Shown: positions 56,201 through 64,000, counted from the stretch's first letter. The stretch: DNA of 64,000 nt from CAZHVS01 sp964536015 (GCA_964536015.1 CAZHVS010000011.1:1-64000), one strand, 5' to 3'. Program-made: numbers and translations. The notes: a model not told the origin generated them from the letters alone.

Positions 56201-57099
56201 CCAGTGATCTGATTGGTTTTGATGGAAATCCAATAAGCACATTTTATCTCGGAAGACCCTGGCAAGCATCACCTCGGACAGTATTTATTAATACATACGA
56301 ACCAGCTACATTAAATTCTGCAGGATGGCTTGCATGGAATGTTACACCTGCATTGTATGCAGAATACCAATGCAACGGTCCTGGATTTATTCCCGTAGCA
56401 AGAGTTAGCTGGTCAAGGCAGTTAGCTGATACAGAATTGGTAAATTATTCGATGAATAAAATCTTTGGAAAAAATTCCTCTTCAACAAGTCCATTTTCTG
56501 CTAACTGGATGCCTACTATGGAAGTTCCATCTTTCCCTTTACCAATTGAATTATCAGGCTTTAATGGTAAAAAAATAAACGATAAAGTTGAATTAAACTG
56601 GATGACTATAACAGAAGTACAAAACTCCGGTTGGGATGTAGAACGCTCGATTGATAATACAATCTGGAAAAAAATCGGATTTGTGAAAGGTTCAGGAAAT
56701 AGTAATTCCAGACAAAATTATAAATTTGTTGATAATTCTTTTGAAGGAATGAAAGTATTTTACAGATTGAAACAATATGATCTGGATGGTAAGATAACCT
56801 ACTCTAATGTAATTGAAATTGATCTGCAAAAATCACTTGATTATAAGCTTTATCAAAATTATCCGAATCCATTTAATCCACAAACAAAAATTACTTTCGA
56901 AATTCCACAAAAAGCTCATGTCAAATTAATCATTTACAATTCTCTTGGTAAAGAAGTTGGTAGACTTGTAGATGAAGTGCTTGATGCAGGAATTTATAAT
57001 CAACTATTTACTCCTATTCAATTGCCTTCAGGTGTATACTATGGAGTTTTATCTTCAGGAGAAAAACAGTTAATAACTAAAATGGTTTTTCTTAAATAG
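53293..57099 (+). CDS. Giant T9SS-exported pectin methylesterase, CE8 with adhesin-like N-terminus
   Basis: The 1268-residue protein removes methyl groups from pectin, making it accessible to the lyases. Order: signal peptide (1-19); G8-like beta-solenoid shared with the gene at 48667 (about 20-560); two fibronectin-like repeats (567-663 and 664-766) each with T-T-A-T-S-G-G-N and E/Q-R-G-V-C-W-N-T-T-G-N-P-T-I; CE8 (about 767-1065) with Gln877, Gln899-Asp900 in G-Y-Q-D-T, Asp925 in V-D-F-I-F-G and Arg988/Trp990 in L-G-R-P-W; linker module; T9SS domain (1187-1268). All canonical CE8 residues are present. Confidence 0.93.
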   Translation: MNKLSFILVMFFSFVSFAQTTGDYRTVASGNWDDIAVWEIYDGTSWVAATNYPVYNNSNEVFVRNGHTITIATTLANGSGYIHLTTVQSGGQLTINNGATLYIANDGTSQIDLKIDGTLSNSGTLATNGNCSVQVNGSFINAGTVSVNNSGDVLTFENGSTYQHNRDGGTIPTATWSNGSTCLITGITATAPGGINQSFHHFKWDCAGQTGNIGPNFNDGITINGNFTVSNTGGTSRQYRLTNLSSGQTKTINILGDLIVNGANVLFTGTGSSADTLAKVVINIGGNLNISAGIFNTNNSSNVYGQVNIGGDFIMTGGSFSVNSTKYWRHSVYFNKNNGTQYFSNTGGTIGSITVGVKNNSVLYLNSPITFSATTPGSIDLSNTGKIVTTSANKITTYGNIIGGNTSCYIDGPMASIINSANQTILSFPIGKGNDYRPILFTITQAASTSTVYTAEMFNTSPAVRTLPTTLDSVSSVRYYNISKNTAVGVSPVDGARIQLNYGLNDFVSDSSVLRIANDDGAGNWVNLGGSGSASGQGTIISNLFYTLNSSTDFVLATVKQGAVVNLPTVSTTSITNISTTTATSGGNITNDGGAAITERGVCWNTTGNPTISDNKTSDGTGAGAFVSSLTGLTPDTKYYYCAYATNSAGTGYGVIDTFTTLAVLSVPTVTTSPITNIINTTATSGGNVTFWGGSTVTQRGVCWNTTGNPTIENDFTINGSGTGTFTSQLGGLALGTTYYVRAYATNSTGTGYGNEVIFNTPTPQPDVLKVVAQDGSGDYTTVQEAFNNVPTGYTGKWYIFVKNGVYYEKLLLAAGKVNVVLVGENRDSTILTYDDYSGRVVGGVTIGTSTSYSVAIDAEDFEAQNITFRNTSTVAQAVALRVNGDRQEYYNCNILGYQDTYYTWGGSATGRIYNKNCLIRGSVDFIFGRDIVLFDSCDIQVNRNGGTVTAASTEANFLYGYVFRDCTISSDLIGFDGNPISTFYLGRPWQASPRTVFINTYEPATLNSAGWLAWNVTPALYAEYQCNGPGFIPVARVSWSRQLADTELVNYSMNKIFGKNSSSTSPFSANWMPTMEVPSFPLPIELSGFNGKKINDKVELNWMTITEVQNSGWDVERSIDNTIWKKIGFVKGSGNSNSRQNYKFVDNSFEGMKVFYRLKQYDLDGKITYSNVIEIDLQKSLDYKLYQNYPNPFNPQTKITFEIPQKAHVKLIIYNSLGKEVGRLVDEVLDAGIYNQLFTPIQLPSGVYYGVLSSGEKQLITKMVFLK

Positions 57100-57148
57100 T
57101 GTTTTTCATAAAGAATACGCCTCATACTCCTCCGAGAGGAACAACCGG

Positions 57149-57176
57149 GATGATGCGGTCATCCGCATCATCTTGT
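57149..57176 (+). terminator. Intrinsic terminator after the CE8 gene
   Basis: GATGATGCGG pairs perfectly with CCGCATCATC around TCAT and is followed by TTGTT. A smaller stem, TCCTC-CGA-GAGGA, lies just before it at 57128-57140. It probably ends the long T9SS-enzyme transcript. Confidence 0.85.
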
Positions 57177-57228
57177 TATTATAATTTCAAGTATTATAAA
57201 TAGATTTCATTTCAAATTTTTAATAATT

Positions 57229-59151
57229 ATGTCTTTTAAAAAATATCTTATTCTATCAATAGTTTTATTAATTAGTTGCGAAATATTTTCACAGGAAAAA
57301 TTAAACTGGCAGAAAAATTTACCATCAAAGTTGGTAGATAATTTTATCTACCTATATCCAGATTCTATTGCATATCCAGATGAACCCAAAAGTCATAAAT
57401 GGAATTATGAACAAGGATTGATGTATGAAGCTATTTACAGACTATATGAAAAGACAAATAATAAAAAATATTTGAACTACATCAAAAAAAATCTTGATTA
57501 TTACATTCAAACTAATGGTGATATAAAAACATATAAACAGGATGAATTTAATCTTGATAACATTAATCCAGGACGAGCATTACTAAATTTTTATGAGATC
57601 ACTGGAAAAGAGAAATATAAAATTGCTGCAGACCATTTGCGTGAACAGCTAAAAAATCATCCAAGGACTATAGAAGGTGGTTTCTGGCACAAAAAGGTTT
57701 ATCCATTTCAGATGTGGCTGGATGGATTATATATGGCTCAACCATTTTATCTGAGATATGCAATTAAGTTTAATGATAGTGCTGCTGTTAATGATGTCAT
57801 CAATCAATTTGAATATATAAATAAACATCTTTTTGATACGAGAACAGGTTTATATTTTCATGGATGGGATGAAAGTAAAAAACAATTATGGGCAAACCCA
57901 GTTACCGGGGTATCACCAAACTTTTGGGGGAGGTCAATTGGATGGTTTATAATGGCTGTGATTGATGTTCTTGATTATCTTCCAAAAGAACATCCCAGAA
58001 GAAAAATGTTTATTGAGACTATGCAAAATTTATCGAAAGCAATTTTAAAGTATCGGGATGATAAAACTCTTTTATGGTATCAGGTAATCGACAAAGGAGA
58101 TTCTTCAGGAAATTATATTGAAACTTCTGCATCTTTGATGTTCATTTATGCATTTGCAAAAGGTGCAAATAAAGGATATTTGAATGTTACTTATCTTGAT
58201 TATGCAAAAGAATCTTTCGAATCTCTCCTTAAGAACTTTGTAACAATGGAAAAAGGGAAAATTTATCTACACAATGTTTGTAAAGTAGGTGGACTGGGAG
58301 GCAATCCTTATCGGGATGGAAGTTTTAAATATTATATATCAGAACCCAAAAGAATAAATGATTTTAAAGGATATGGACCATTTATACTTGCATCACTTGA
58401 AATTGAAAAGTGGGAAGAGTACAAAAAGATTGGGAAAAATAAAGTTATTGGTCTTGATTATTTTTATAACAATGAATACAAAGATGGAAAAAGATTTCAC
58501 TATATCTGGGATGATGAAGAATTTTCTGGTTTCTCAGAATTAGGTAAAATATTTTCGTCTTATGGTGGAAAAATCACTCAGGTATTTACTGAACCATCGA
58601 AAAAAGATTTAGATAAATTAAGCGTCTATATTGTTGTCGATCCTGATAATGAAAAGGAAAATGCAAATCCAAATATTATTACAAACTATGCTGCAAATAT
58701 AATCGTAGAATGGGTAAGAAAAGGTGGTGTTCTTATGATGTTTGCAAATGATAGCGGAAACTGTAATTTAAATTCATTGAATATTCTTGCTGAAAAATTT
58801 TATCTGAAATTCAATCATGATTGTTTTAACAACGTAATAGGGAAAAATTATGAGATGGGAAAATTTGATAATTTACCTGAGCATGAAATTTTTAAAAATG
58901 TAAGCAGAATTTATTTAAAAGAAATTTGTTCGATTAGTCTTAAAAATAAAGCTATTCCAATTTTACAAAGAGAAGGAAAAACTTTCGTTGCAGGAATCCA
59001 GTATGGGAAAGGATATGTGCTTGCTATCGGAGATCCATGGTTATATAACGAATACATAGATAACAGAAAACTACCCCACGATTTTGAAAATTATATTAGT
59101 GCAAAAAATATATGCAAATACATTTTACAAAAATCCAATAAAGTAAAGTAA
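57229..59151 (+). CDS. Unsaturated rhamnogalacturonyl/galacturonyl hydrolase, GH105, with C-terminal Rossmann-like domain
   Basis: The 640-residue protein has a leader with a lipobox-like L-I-S-C. Residues about 25-390 are a GH105 (YteR/YesR) alpha/alpha barrel with Asp165 in M-W-L-D-G-L-Y-M as catalytic acid, and G-R-S-I-G-W-F-I-M. It releases the 4,5-unsaturated uronate left by pectate or rhamnogalacturonan lyases. Residues about 400-640 form a second domain (L-D-Y-F-Y-N-N-E, I-V-D-P-D, W-V-R-K-G-G-V-L, Y-G-K-G-Y-V-L-A-I-G-D-P-W) of DUF4350/GATase-like type, about doubling the usual GH105 size. Product feeds KduI. Confidence 0.88.
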   Translation: MSFKKYLILSIVLLISCEIFSQEKLNWQKNLPSKLVDNFIYLYPDSIAYPDEPKSHKWNYEQGLMYEAIYRLYEKTNNKKYLNYIKKNLDYYIQTNGDIKTYKQDEFNLDNINPGRALLNFYEITGKEKYKIAADHLREQLKNHPRTIEGGFWHKKVYPFQMWLDGLYMAQPFYLRYAIKFNDSAAVNDVINQFEYINKHLFDTRTGLYFHGWDESKKQLWANPVTGVSPNFWGRSIGWFIMAVIDVLDYLPKEHPRRKMFIETMQNLSKAILKYRDDKTLLWYQVIDKGDSSGNYIETSASLMFIYAFAKGANKGYLNVTYLDYAKESFESLLKNFVTMEKGKIYLHNVCKVGGLGGNPYRDGSFKYYISEPKRINDFKGYGPFILASLEIEKWEEYKKIGKNKVIGLDYFYNNEYKDGKRFHYIWDDEEFSGFSELGKIFSSYGGKITQVFTEPSKKDLDKLSVYIVVDPDNEKENANPNIITNYAANIIVEWVRKGGVLMMFANDSGNCNLNSLNILAEKFYLKFNHDCFNNVIGKNYEMGKFDNLPEHEIFKNVSRIYLKEICSISLKNKAIPILQREGKTFVAGIQYGKGYVLAIGDPWLYNEYIDNRKLPHDFENYISAKNICKYILQKSNKVK

Positions 59152-59220
59152 TGGATACGAATTTTTGGATTATAAACATTATATTATATTCGCTTAACTA
59201 ATTAAAACTTAGATATAGAA

Positions 59221-60258
59221 ATGAATGGTAGATATAGACCAATAAAACTAGATGATCTTGCAAAGAAGCTAAAAGTTTCTAAAGTAACGATATCAAAAGC
59301 TTTAAGAGATCATCCTGATATTTCTGAAGAAATGAAAAAAAAGGTGAAAGAACTTGCTGATAAAGTTGGATACATTCCAAACTCAATGGCAAGAAGCCTT
59401 TCAGCAAGAAGATCAAATATTCTTGGATTGGTAATTCCAAAAATTGCACACATCTTTTTTGCTACTGTTATTGAAGCAGTTTATAATACAGCCTTTATTA
59501 ATAATTATGAAACATTTTTAACAATTTCACAGGAAAATGCAGAAAGAGAAAAAAAACATATTCAATCCTTAATTTCAAATAAAGTTGATGGATTAATAGT
59601 GTCTATTACTCAAGAGACAAAGGATACAGAAATTTTTAATAAAGTTATGGAAAACGGAGTTCCATTAATTTTTATTGATAGAGTTCCGGACATGCCTAAT
59701 ATATCGAGTATTACAGTTGATGATATTGGCGGCTCTTATAGTGCCATTGATTATGCAATTAAAAAAGGGTATAAGAAAATTGCTCACCTTGGCGGTTACA
59801 GGCATATTAATATTGGACGTGCAAGATTAGAAGGATTTCTTTCAGCAATGAAACATCATCGTGTGCCGGTCAATCCTTTATGGATTACGGAAGGAGGATT
59901 TGGTGAAGAAGATGGGTATAATGGTTTTATGAAAATTTATCGAAAAGGAAATCTTCCTGAATATGTTCTTGCTGTTACTTATCCTGTTGCATTAGGAATG
60001 TATGCTGCAGCTCTTGAATTGGGAATCAGGATTCCTGAAGATATTGAAGTAACCTGTTTCGGAAAAAATACTTTTAATCGATACATACCCTCGGTCTTTA
60101 ATTTTATAAATCAGCCAGCACAGGAGCTAGGAAAAGAAGCCGTAATGCTTGCTATTCAGCAAATAGAAAATCCTTATAACTTCGAACCAAAACAAATTCA
60201 ACTTAAAACACAATTAATAATAAACGATCCAAACGCACAAAAAGAAGTAATAGTTTAG
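59221..60258 (+). CDS. LacI-family transcriptional regulator
   Basis: The 345-residue protein has an N-terminal helix-turn-helix and hinge (about 5-60: L-A-K-K-L-K-V-S-K-V-T-I-S-K-A-L and Y-I-P-N-S-M-A-R-S-L) and a periplasmic-binding-protein-like sensor domain (I-L-G-L-V-I-P onward). It is the only DNA-binding regulator in the pectin locus and probably controls it in response to a uronate such as galacturonate or a KDG-type intermediate. It has its own short leader, 69 bases after the GH105 gene. Confidence 0.92.
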   Translation: MNGRYRPIKLDDLAKKLKVSKVTISKALRDHPDISEEMKKKVKELADKVGYIPNSMARSLSARRSNILGLVIPKIAHIFFATVIEAVYNTAFINNYETFLTISQENAEREKKHIQSLISNKVDGLIVSITQETKDTEIFNKVMENGVPLIFIDRVPDMPNISSITVDDIGGSYSAIDYAIKKGYKKIAHLGGYRHINIGRARLEGFLSAMKHHRVPVNPLWITEGGFGEEDGYNGFMKIYRKGNLPEYVLAVTYPVALGMYAAALELGIRIPEDIEVTCFGKNTFNRYIPSVFNFINQPAQELGKEAVMLAIQQIENPYNFEPKQIQLKTQLIINDPNAQKEVIV

Positions 60259-60310
60259 TATAACTAAAAATCTCAATTGTTAATCCTCTTTTCTAATAAA
60301 ATCTATTCCA

Positions 60311-61315
60311 TTGATATATAAAATATTCAACTTATTTTTCTTTTTTTTGCTATTCTTAAATTTTAAGAATCAGCCACAAGATAGTAATTATAATCTTGTC
60401 GTTGCTTCTGATGGAACTGGAAATTATAAAAGCGTTAATGAAGCTATAAATTTTGCTTCAACTGATGGTGAAGGATTTTTTAAAATATTTATAAAAAATG
60501 GAACTTATAAAGAAAAAGTTTTTATTGAAAAAAGTAAAATTGTTTTAATAGGTGAGTCTGCTGATAGTACCATAATAATTTATCCTGAATTACGAAAAAA
60601 ATGGCTTGAAAATAATTCCAATGATTATGGCGCTGCAGTTATTAATATAAAAGAAAATGTTTCTGATTTAATATTTTACAATTTAACAATTCGTAACAAC
60701 TATGGTTCTTTATATAATGATCATGATCATCAATTTACTATTCGTGGTGCTGGTAATAAAATAATTTTACTTAATTGTAAAATAATCTCTGATGGTGGCG
60801 ATGCATTAAGTCTTTGGAATGGAAAGGATGGAATGTATTATCATAAAAATTGTTTGTTCGAGGGTTATGTAGATTTTGTTTGTCCGAGAGGTTGGTGTTA
60901 TATAACAGATTGTAAATTTTATGGGCATAATAAAAGTGCATCTATCTGGCACGATGGCAGTAAAAATAAAAATCAAAAATTAGTAGTTGTAAATTCATAC
61001 TTTGATGGTGTTCAAGGATTTCCGCTTGGCCGTTATCATCGTGATTCACAATTTTTATTAATCAATTGTAAGTTCTCGAAAAATATGGCTGATATTCCTA
61101 TTTACTTCGTCCCCAAGAATCCACCAATTGAAATTAAATGGGGACACAGAGTTTATTTTTACAATTGTCACGGTGATTCAGTTGATTATAACTGGCATAT
61201 TAACAATTTGAATTTATCTGAAGAAAAACTAGAACCACAACAAATTACTCCAATTTGGACATTTAATGGATTCTGGAATCCTGAAGAAATTATTTTACAA
61301 CTTAAACTAAAATAG
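60311..61315 (+). CDS. Divergent CE8-family pectin methylesterase
   Basis: The 334-residue protein has a hydrophobic leader (about 1-17) and a single CE8 beta-helix, but no T9SS tail. The start is TTG without a clear ribosome site; no ATG is available and an upstream stop limits the frame. Asp164 in G-G-D-A-L and Asp188 in V-D-F-V-C-P keep the two catalytic aspartates and Arg241 in L-G-R keeps the uronate-binding arginine. Compared with the CE8 at 53293, Gln877 is His140, Gln899 is Gly163 and Trp990 is His243. It may act on a different ester or on short oligomers in the periplasm. Confidence 0.82.
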   Translation: MIYKIFNLFFFFLLFLNFKNQPQDSNYNLVVASDGTGNYKSVNEAINFASTDGEGFFKIFIKNGTYKEKVFIEKSKIVLIGESADSTIIIYPELRKKWLENNSNDYGAAVINIKENVSDLIFYNLTIRNNYGSLYNDHDHQFTIRGAGNKIILLNCKIISDGGDALSLWNGKDGMYYHKNCLFEGYVDFVCPRGWCYITDCKFYGHNKSASIWHDGSKNKNQKLVVVNSYFDGVQGFPLGRYHRDSQFLLINCKFSKNMADIPIYFVPKNPPIEIKWGHRVYFYNCHGDSVDYNWHINNLNLSEEKLEPQQITPIWTFNGFWNPEEIILQLKLK

Positions 61316-61376
61316 AATTTTAATAAAATAATATTTGAAATAATTAAATTAAATTTTAAGAAATGTGAGGAATTAT

Positions 61377-62627
61377 ATGTATCTTGAAAAATATAGTATA
61401 GGTATTGGTGATCGTTTTGGACGCGAAGGAGTAGCTCAACTAAATGCACTTAAAAAGGCAAAAGAAAAAGGAGTTACAGTTGTTCCTGTCTGGAATAAAT
61501 CAAAACGCGAACACGATTTAATCGGTTCTTCACCAATCGATGCAAGAATAGAAGCTGATAATGCTGTTAAGACACTTGGTTGGAAAGATTCTTATTATGT
61601 TGATGCCGATCATATTGGCGTAAAAACAGTTGATAATTTTGTTGAACATTGCAATTTTTTTACAATTGACGTTGCTGATTTTATTGGTAAAGAAGTTTCG
61701 CAAGAAGAAAAAGATAAATTTATAAAACATGCAACCGGCTTTTCAGGAAAAATAGAAATTGAAAATCTTTCACGCCCTTTTGAAATTAATATTGAAAAAT
61801 TAAATGCGATTACAGTAAAATATCTCGGTGCCATTAAAGAAGCTTCGACTATTTATAAAAAAATAAAAACTATAAAAGGGAATGAAAATTTTATTGCAGA
61901 AGTATCACTTGACGAAAATGAACAGGCACAAACTCCCGAAGAATTATTCTTTATCTTATTAGGTTTATCACTCGAAAATATTCCTGTTCAAACAATTGCT
62001 CCCAAATTTACTGGTAGGTTTAATAAAGGTGTCGATTATGTTGGAAATGTAGAACAATTTGCAAGAGAGTTTGAAGATGACATAATTATGATAAAATTTG
62101 CAGTACAGTCATTTAATCTTCCGACTAATCTTAAATTAAGCATTCATTCCGGAAGCGATAAATTTTCTTTGTATAATCCAATTAAACAAGTTATTAAAAA
62201 ATATAATTGTGGACTGCATCTTAAAACGGCAGGTACAACATGGCTTGAAGAATTAATCGGGCTTGCTGAAGCCGGTGGTGATGGTCTTCTCATTGCTAAG
62301 GATATTTATCAACAAGCCTACAACAGAATTGATGAAATGATGAAGCCCTATTTAACGGTTGTTGATATTAATACTGCTTTACTTCCTAAACCAGATGAAG
62401 TATGGAAGTGGGAAAGTAAAACTTATGTTAATAATTTACGACACAATCAATCATGTTCTGAATACAATATTCATTTTCGACAGCTTTTACATCTTGCATA
62501 CAAAATTGCTGCAGAAATGGGGAAAAAATATCTCGATGCAATTGAAGAGAATAAAATAATAATTGCAAAGAATGTAACTGAAAATCTTTTTGACAGACAT
62601 ATTAGTAAATTATTCCTTAATGATTAA
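61377..62627 (+). CDS. uxaE: Tagaturonate/fructuronate epimerase (UxaE)
   Basis: The frame is open from GTG 61365, but AGG at 61368-61370 serves the ATG at 61377 (416 residues, M-Y-L-E-K-Y-S-I-G-I-G-D-R-F-G). The sequence matches the UxaE family, cobalt- or zinc-type epimerases found first in Thermotoga that turn D-tagaturonate into D-fructuronate, replacing the UxaB/UxaA branch. Conserved stretches include D-A-D-H-I-G-V-K-T-V-D and H-S-G-S-D-K-F-S-L-Y. It joins galacturonate and glucuronate catabolism and pairs with UxaC at 25921. It is cytoplasmic with no leader. Confidence 0.9.
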   Translation: MYLEKYSIGIGDRFGREGVAQLNALKKAKEKGVTVVPVWNKSKREHDLIGSSPIDARIEADNAVKTLGWKDSYYVDADHIGVKTVDNFVEHCNFFTIDVADFIGKEVSQEEKDKFIKHATGFSGKIEIENLSRPFEINIEKLNAITVKYLGAIKEASTIYKKIKTIKGNENFIAEVSLDENEQAQTPEELFFILLGLSLENIPVQTIAPKFTGRFNKGVDYVGNVEQFAREFEDDIIMIKFAVQSFNLPTNLKLSIHSGSDKFSLYNPIKQVIKKYNCGLHLKTAGTTWLEELIGLAEAGGDGLLIAKDIYQQAYNRIDEMMKPYLTVVDINTALLPKPDEVWKWESKTYVNNLRHNQSCSEYNIHFRQLLHLAYKIAAEMGKKYLDAIEENKIIIAKNVTENLFDRHISKLFLND

Positions 62628-62657
62628 TTTTTTATTTTAATTTGGTGAAAGAAAACA

Positions 62658-63491
62658 ATGGACGTACGATTTAGCACTGATAATAATTCTTATAAAAGAA
62701 TGACTACTGAAGAGTTGAAAAAATTATTTCTAATTGATAAGCTTTTCAGTATCGATAACATTTATTCACTTTATTCAGATATTGACAGATCAATTACTGG
62801 TTCTGCTGTTCCTGTCTCAAAAGAACTTTCTTTAGTCAGCAGCAAAAAAGAAATGGCTTCAGAATATTTTCTTGAAAGAAGAGAAATCGGTATTATTAAC
62901 ATCGGGAAAAAAGGACTTATAAAAGCTGATGGAAAGGAGTATCAACTTGAAAATAAAGATGCACTTTATTTAGGTAAGGGAGTAAAAGAAGTAATATTTA
63001 AAAGTGATAAATCTGAGGAACCAGCAAAGTTTTACTTCGTAAGTTACCCAGCTCATACAGAATATCCTGCCACTCTCATCAAATTTTCAGATGCAGTAAA
63101 AGCAAATCTTGGTTCACAAAATGACGCAAATAAAAGAACAATCAATAAACTGATTTTACCAGGAAAAGTAAAAACCTGTCAAGTAGTTATGGGTATAACA
63201 GAACTTGAAGATGGAAATGTCTGGAACACAATGCCTGTTCATACCCATCAAAGGCGATCAGAAATTTATATGTATTTTAATATGAAAAAAGATTCTGTTC
63301 TTTTGCATTTATTTGGTGAACCTGACGAAACAAGACATTTCATTATAAGGAATGAACAGGCTGTCCTTTCACCAAGCTGGTCCATTCACAGTGGCGTAGG
63401 GACTTCTGCTTATTCATTTATTTGGTCAATGGGTGGAGAAAACCAGGAATTTGATGATATGGATTGGATTTCAATGGAAAAGTTAAATTGA
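62658..63491 (+). CDS. kduI: 5-keto-4-deoxyuronate isomerase (KduI)
   Basis: The 277-residue cupin has the usual KduI length. His195 and His197 in P-V-H-T-H, Glu202 in S-E-I-Y-M-Y-F and His244 in W-S-I-H-S-G form the zinc site, one position before the E. coli residues. It isomerises 5-keto-4-deoxyuronate (DKI), from spontaneous rearrangement of the unsaturated uronate made by GH105, to 2,5-diketo-3-deoxygluconate for KduD. It lies 30 bases after uxaE in the same transcript. Confidence 0.95.
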   Translation: MDVRFSTDNNSYKRMTTEELKKLFLIDKLFSIDNIYSLYSDIDRSITGSAVPVSKELSLVSSKKEMASEYFLERREIGIINIGKKGLIKADGKEYQLENKDALYLGKGVKEVIFKSDKSEEPAKFYFVSYPAHTEYPATLIKFSDAVKANLGSQNDANKRTINKLILPGKVKTCQVVMGITELEDGNVWNTMPVHTHQRRSEIYMYFNMKKDSVLLHLFGEPDETRHFIIRNEQAVLSPSWSIHSGVGTSAYSFIWSMGGENQEFDDMDWISMEKLN

Positions 63492-63505
63492 AGGAAGGAG
63501 ATCGC

Positions 63506-64000
63506 ATGAAGAAAAATTTCATTCTGGTTTTCATTGTTCTGCTTTTCAACTTTTATGGTTGCAAAAAGGAAGATAATAATCCTTCACAAACAGTATTGAC
63601 CGCACAGGAACAATGGGAATCTTATATTAGCAATGATAGTACCGTTACAAGCAGTTGGACTCTTAACCAAAAAAATATTTATTATTCTTCAATCTCAGGC
63701 GAATGGAAAATAAATTATAATTCATCTGTTATTACCTGTACCCTAAACGAAGGGGCTTTTGGGATCATTGGAAATAAGTTGACTTTTGTTGTAAATGGAA
63801 CAGCAATTAATCCCGCCTTACCAGTTGATTCTTCTTCATCAACTTTCTTTTTGAATGTTAATGGTGAAGACCTTGATACAACAAGTACTGGGAAATGTAA
63901 AGGGATATACACAATATCATTTAAATCAAAAAGCTTTCCAACTAATCTTAGCGGTAATTGGGTTGCAAGATTAAAATCAGGTAGTGGAATTACTAACTGG
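63506..64000 (+). CDS. Lipoprotein, 3' end cut by window
   Basis: The frame starts at ATG 63506 after AAGGAGAT and is open for 165 codons to the window edge. It has a lipoprotein leader, M-K-K-N-F-I-L-V-F-I-V-L-L-F-N-F-Y-G-C (lipobox at Cys19), then a short acidic linker and a beta-rich domain with G-E-W-K-I-N-Y and L-S-G-N-W-V-A-R. No family was recognised; an envelope calycin- or lipocalin-like glycan-binding lipoprotein is possible. It is 14 bases after kduI, so it belongs to the pectin transcript. Confidence 0.75.
   Translation, partial: MKKNFILVFIVLLFNFYGCKKEDNNPSQTVLTAQEQWESYISNDSTVTSSWTLNQKNIYYSSISGEWKINYNSSVITCTLNEGAFGIIGNKLTFVVNGTAINPALPVDSSSSTFFLNVNGEDLDTTSTGKCKGIYTISFKSKSFPTNLSGNWVARLKSGSGITNW

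Overview
The window looks like chromosomal DNA from an AT-rich member of the Bacteroidota/Ignavibacteriota lineage, probably an Ignavibacteria-type organism. The main clue is that eight large secreted proteins end in a type IX secretion (T9SS) sorting domain opening with N-Y-P-N-P-F-N-P, a form typical of Ignavibacteria. TonB-dependent receptors, a PorV/PorQ-like outer-membrane protein and a B12-dependent ribonucleotide reductase fit this placement. The taxonomic call is inference; no rRNA gene is present.

Left part (1-22,816), mostly housekeeping. It opens with two small unknown membrane proteins bracketed by two copies of a 53-bp dispersed repeat. Then come a POT-like transporter, three small exported or membrane proteins, and on the minus strand an EF-G-like GTPase, DUF948 and YtxH proteins, isocitrate dehydrogenase, an LPG-synthase-like membrane protein, Maf and a SpoIID/LytB-like lipoprotein. 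A HELGH metallopeptidase-like protein follows, then an acylating aldehyde dehydrogenase with a C-terminal helical tag, a LytS/LytTR-type two-component pair with a LiaF-like protein, and nrdJ. A tRNA-Ser(GCU) with its own promoter and terminator marks the boundary.

Right part (23,262-64,000), about 40 kb and all on the plus strand: a pectin/galacturonan utilisation locus. It encodes outer-surface depolymerases (three PL1 pectate lyases, one PL9, one GH28, two CE8 pectin methylesterases, one GH105), two TonB-dependent receptors, several T9SS-exported beta-helix or beta-rich proteins without an obvious active site, a PorV-like protein, a hexuronate MFS transporter, and cytoplasmic UxaC, UxaE and KduI, plus a LacI-family regulator. 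No SusD homologue is present although there are two TonB-dependent receptors, so this is not a canonical Bacteroides SusCD locus.

Inferred flow: methylesterases de-esterify pectin; PL1, PL9 and GH28 cut it; oligomers cross the outer membrane through the TonB receptors; GH105 and GH28 trim them; ExuT imports galacturonate. UxaC makes tagaturonate, UxaE epimerises it to fructuronate, and KduI handles the unsaturated-uronate branch. The later enzymes (UxuB, UxuA, KduD, KdgK, KdgA) are not in the window. The last gene is a lipoprotein cut by the window edge.
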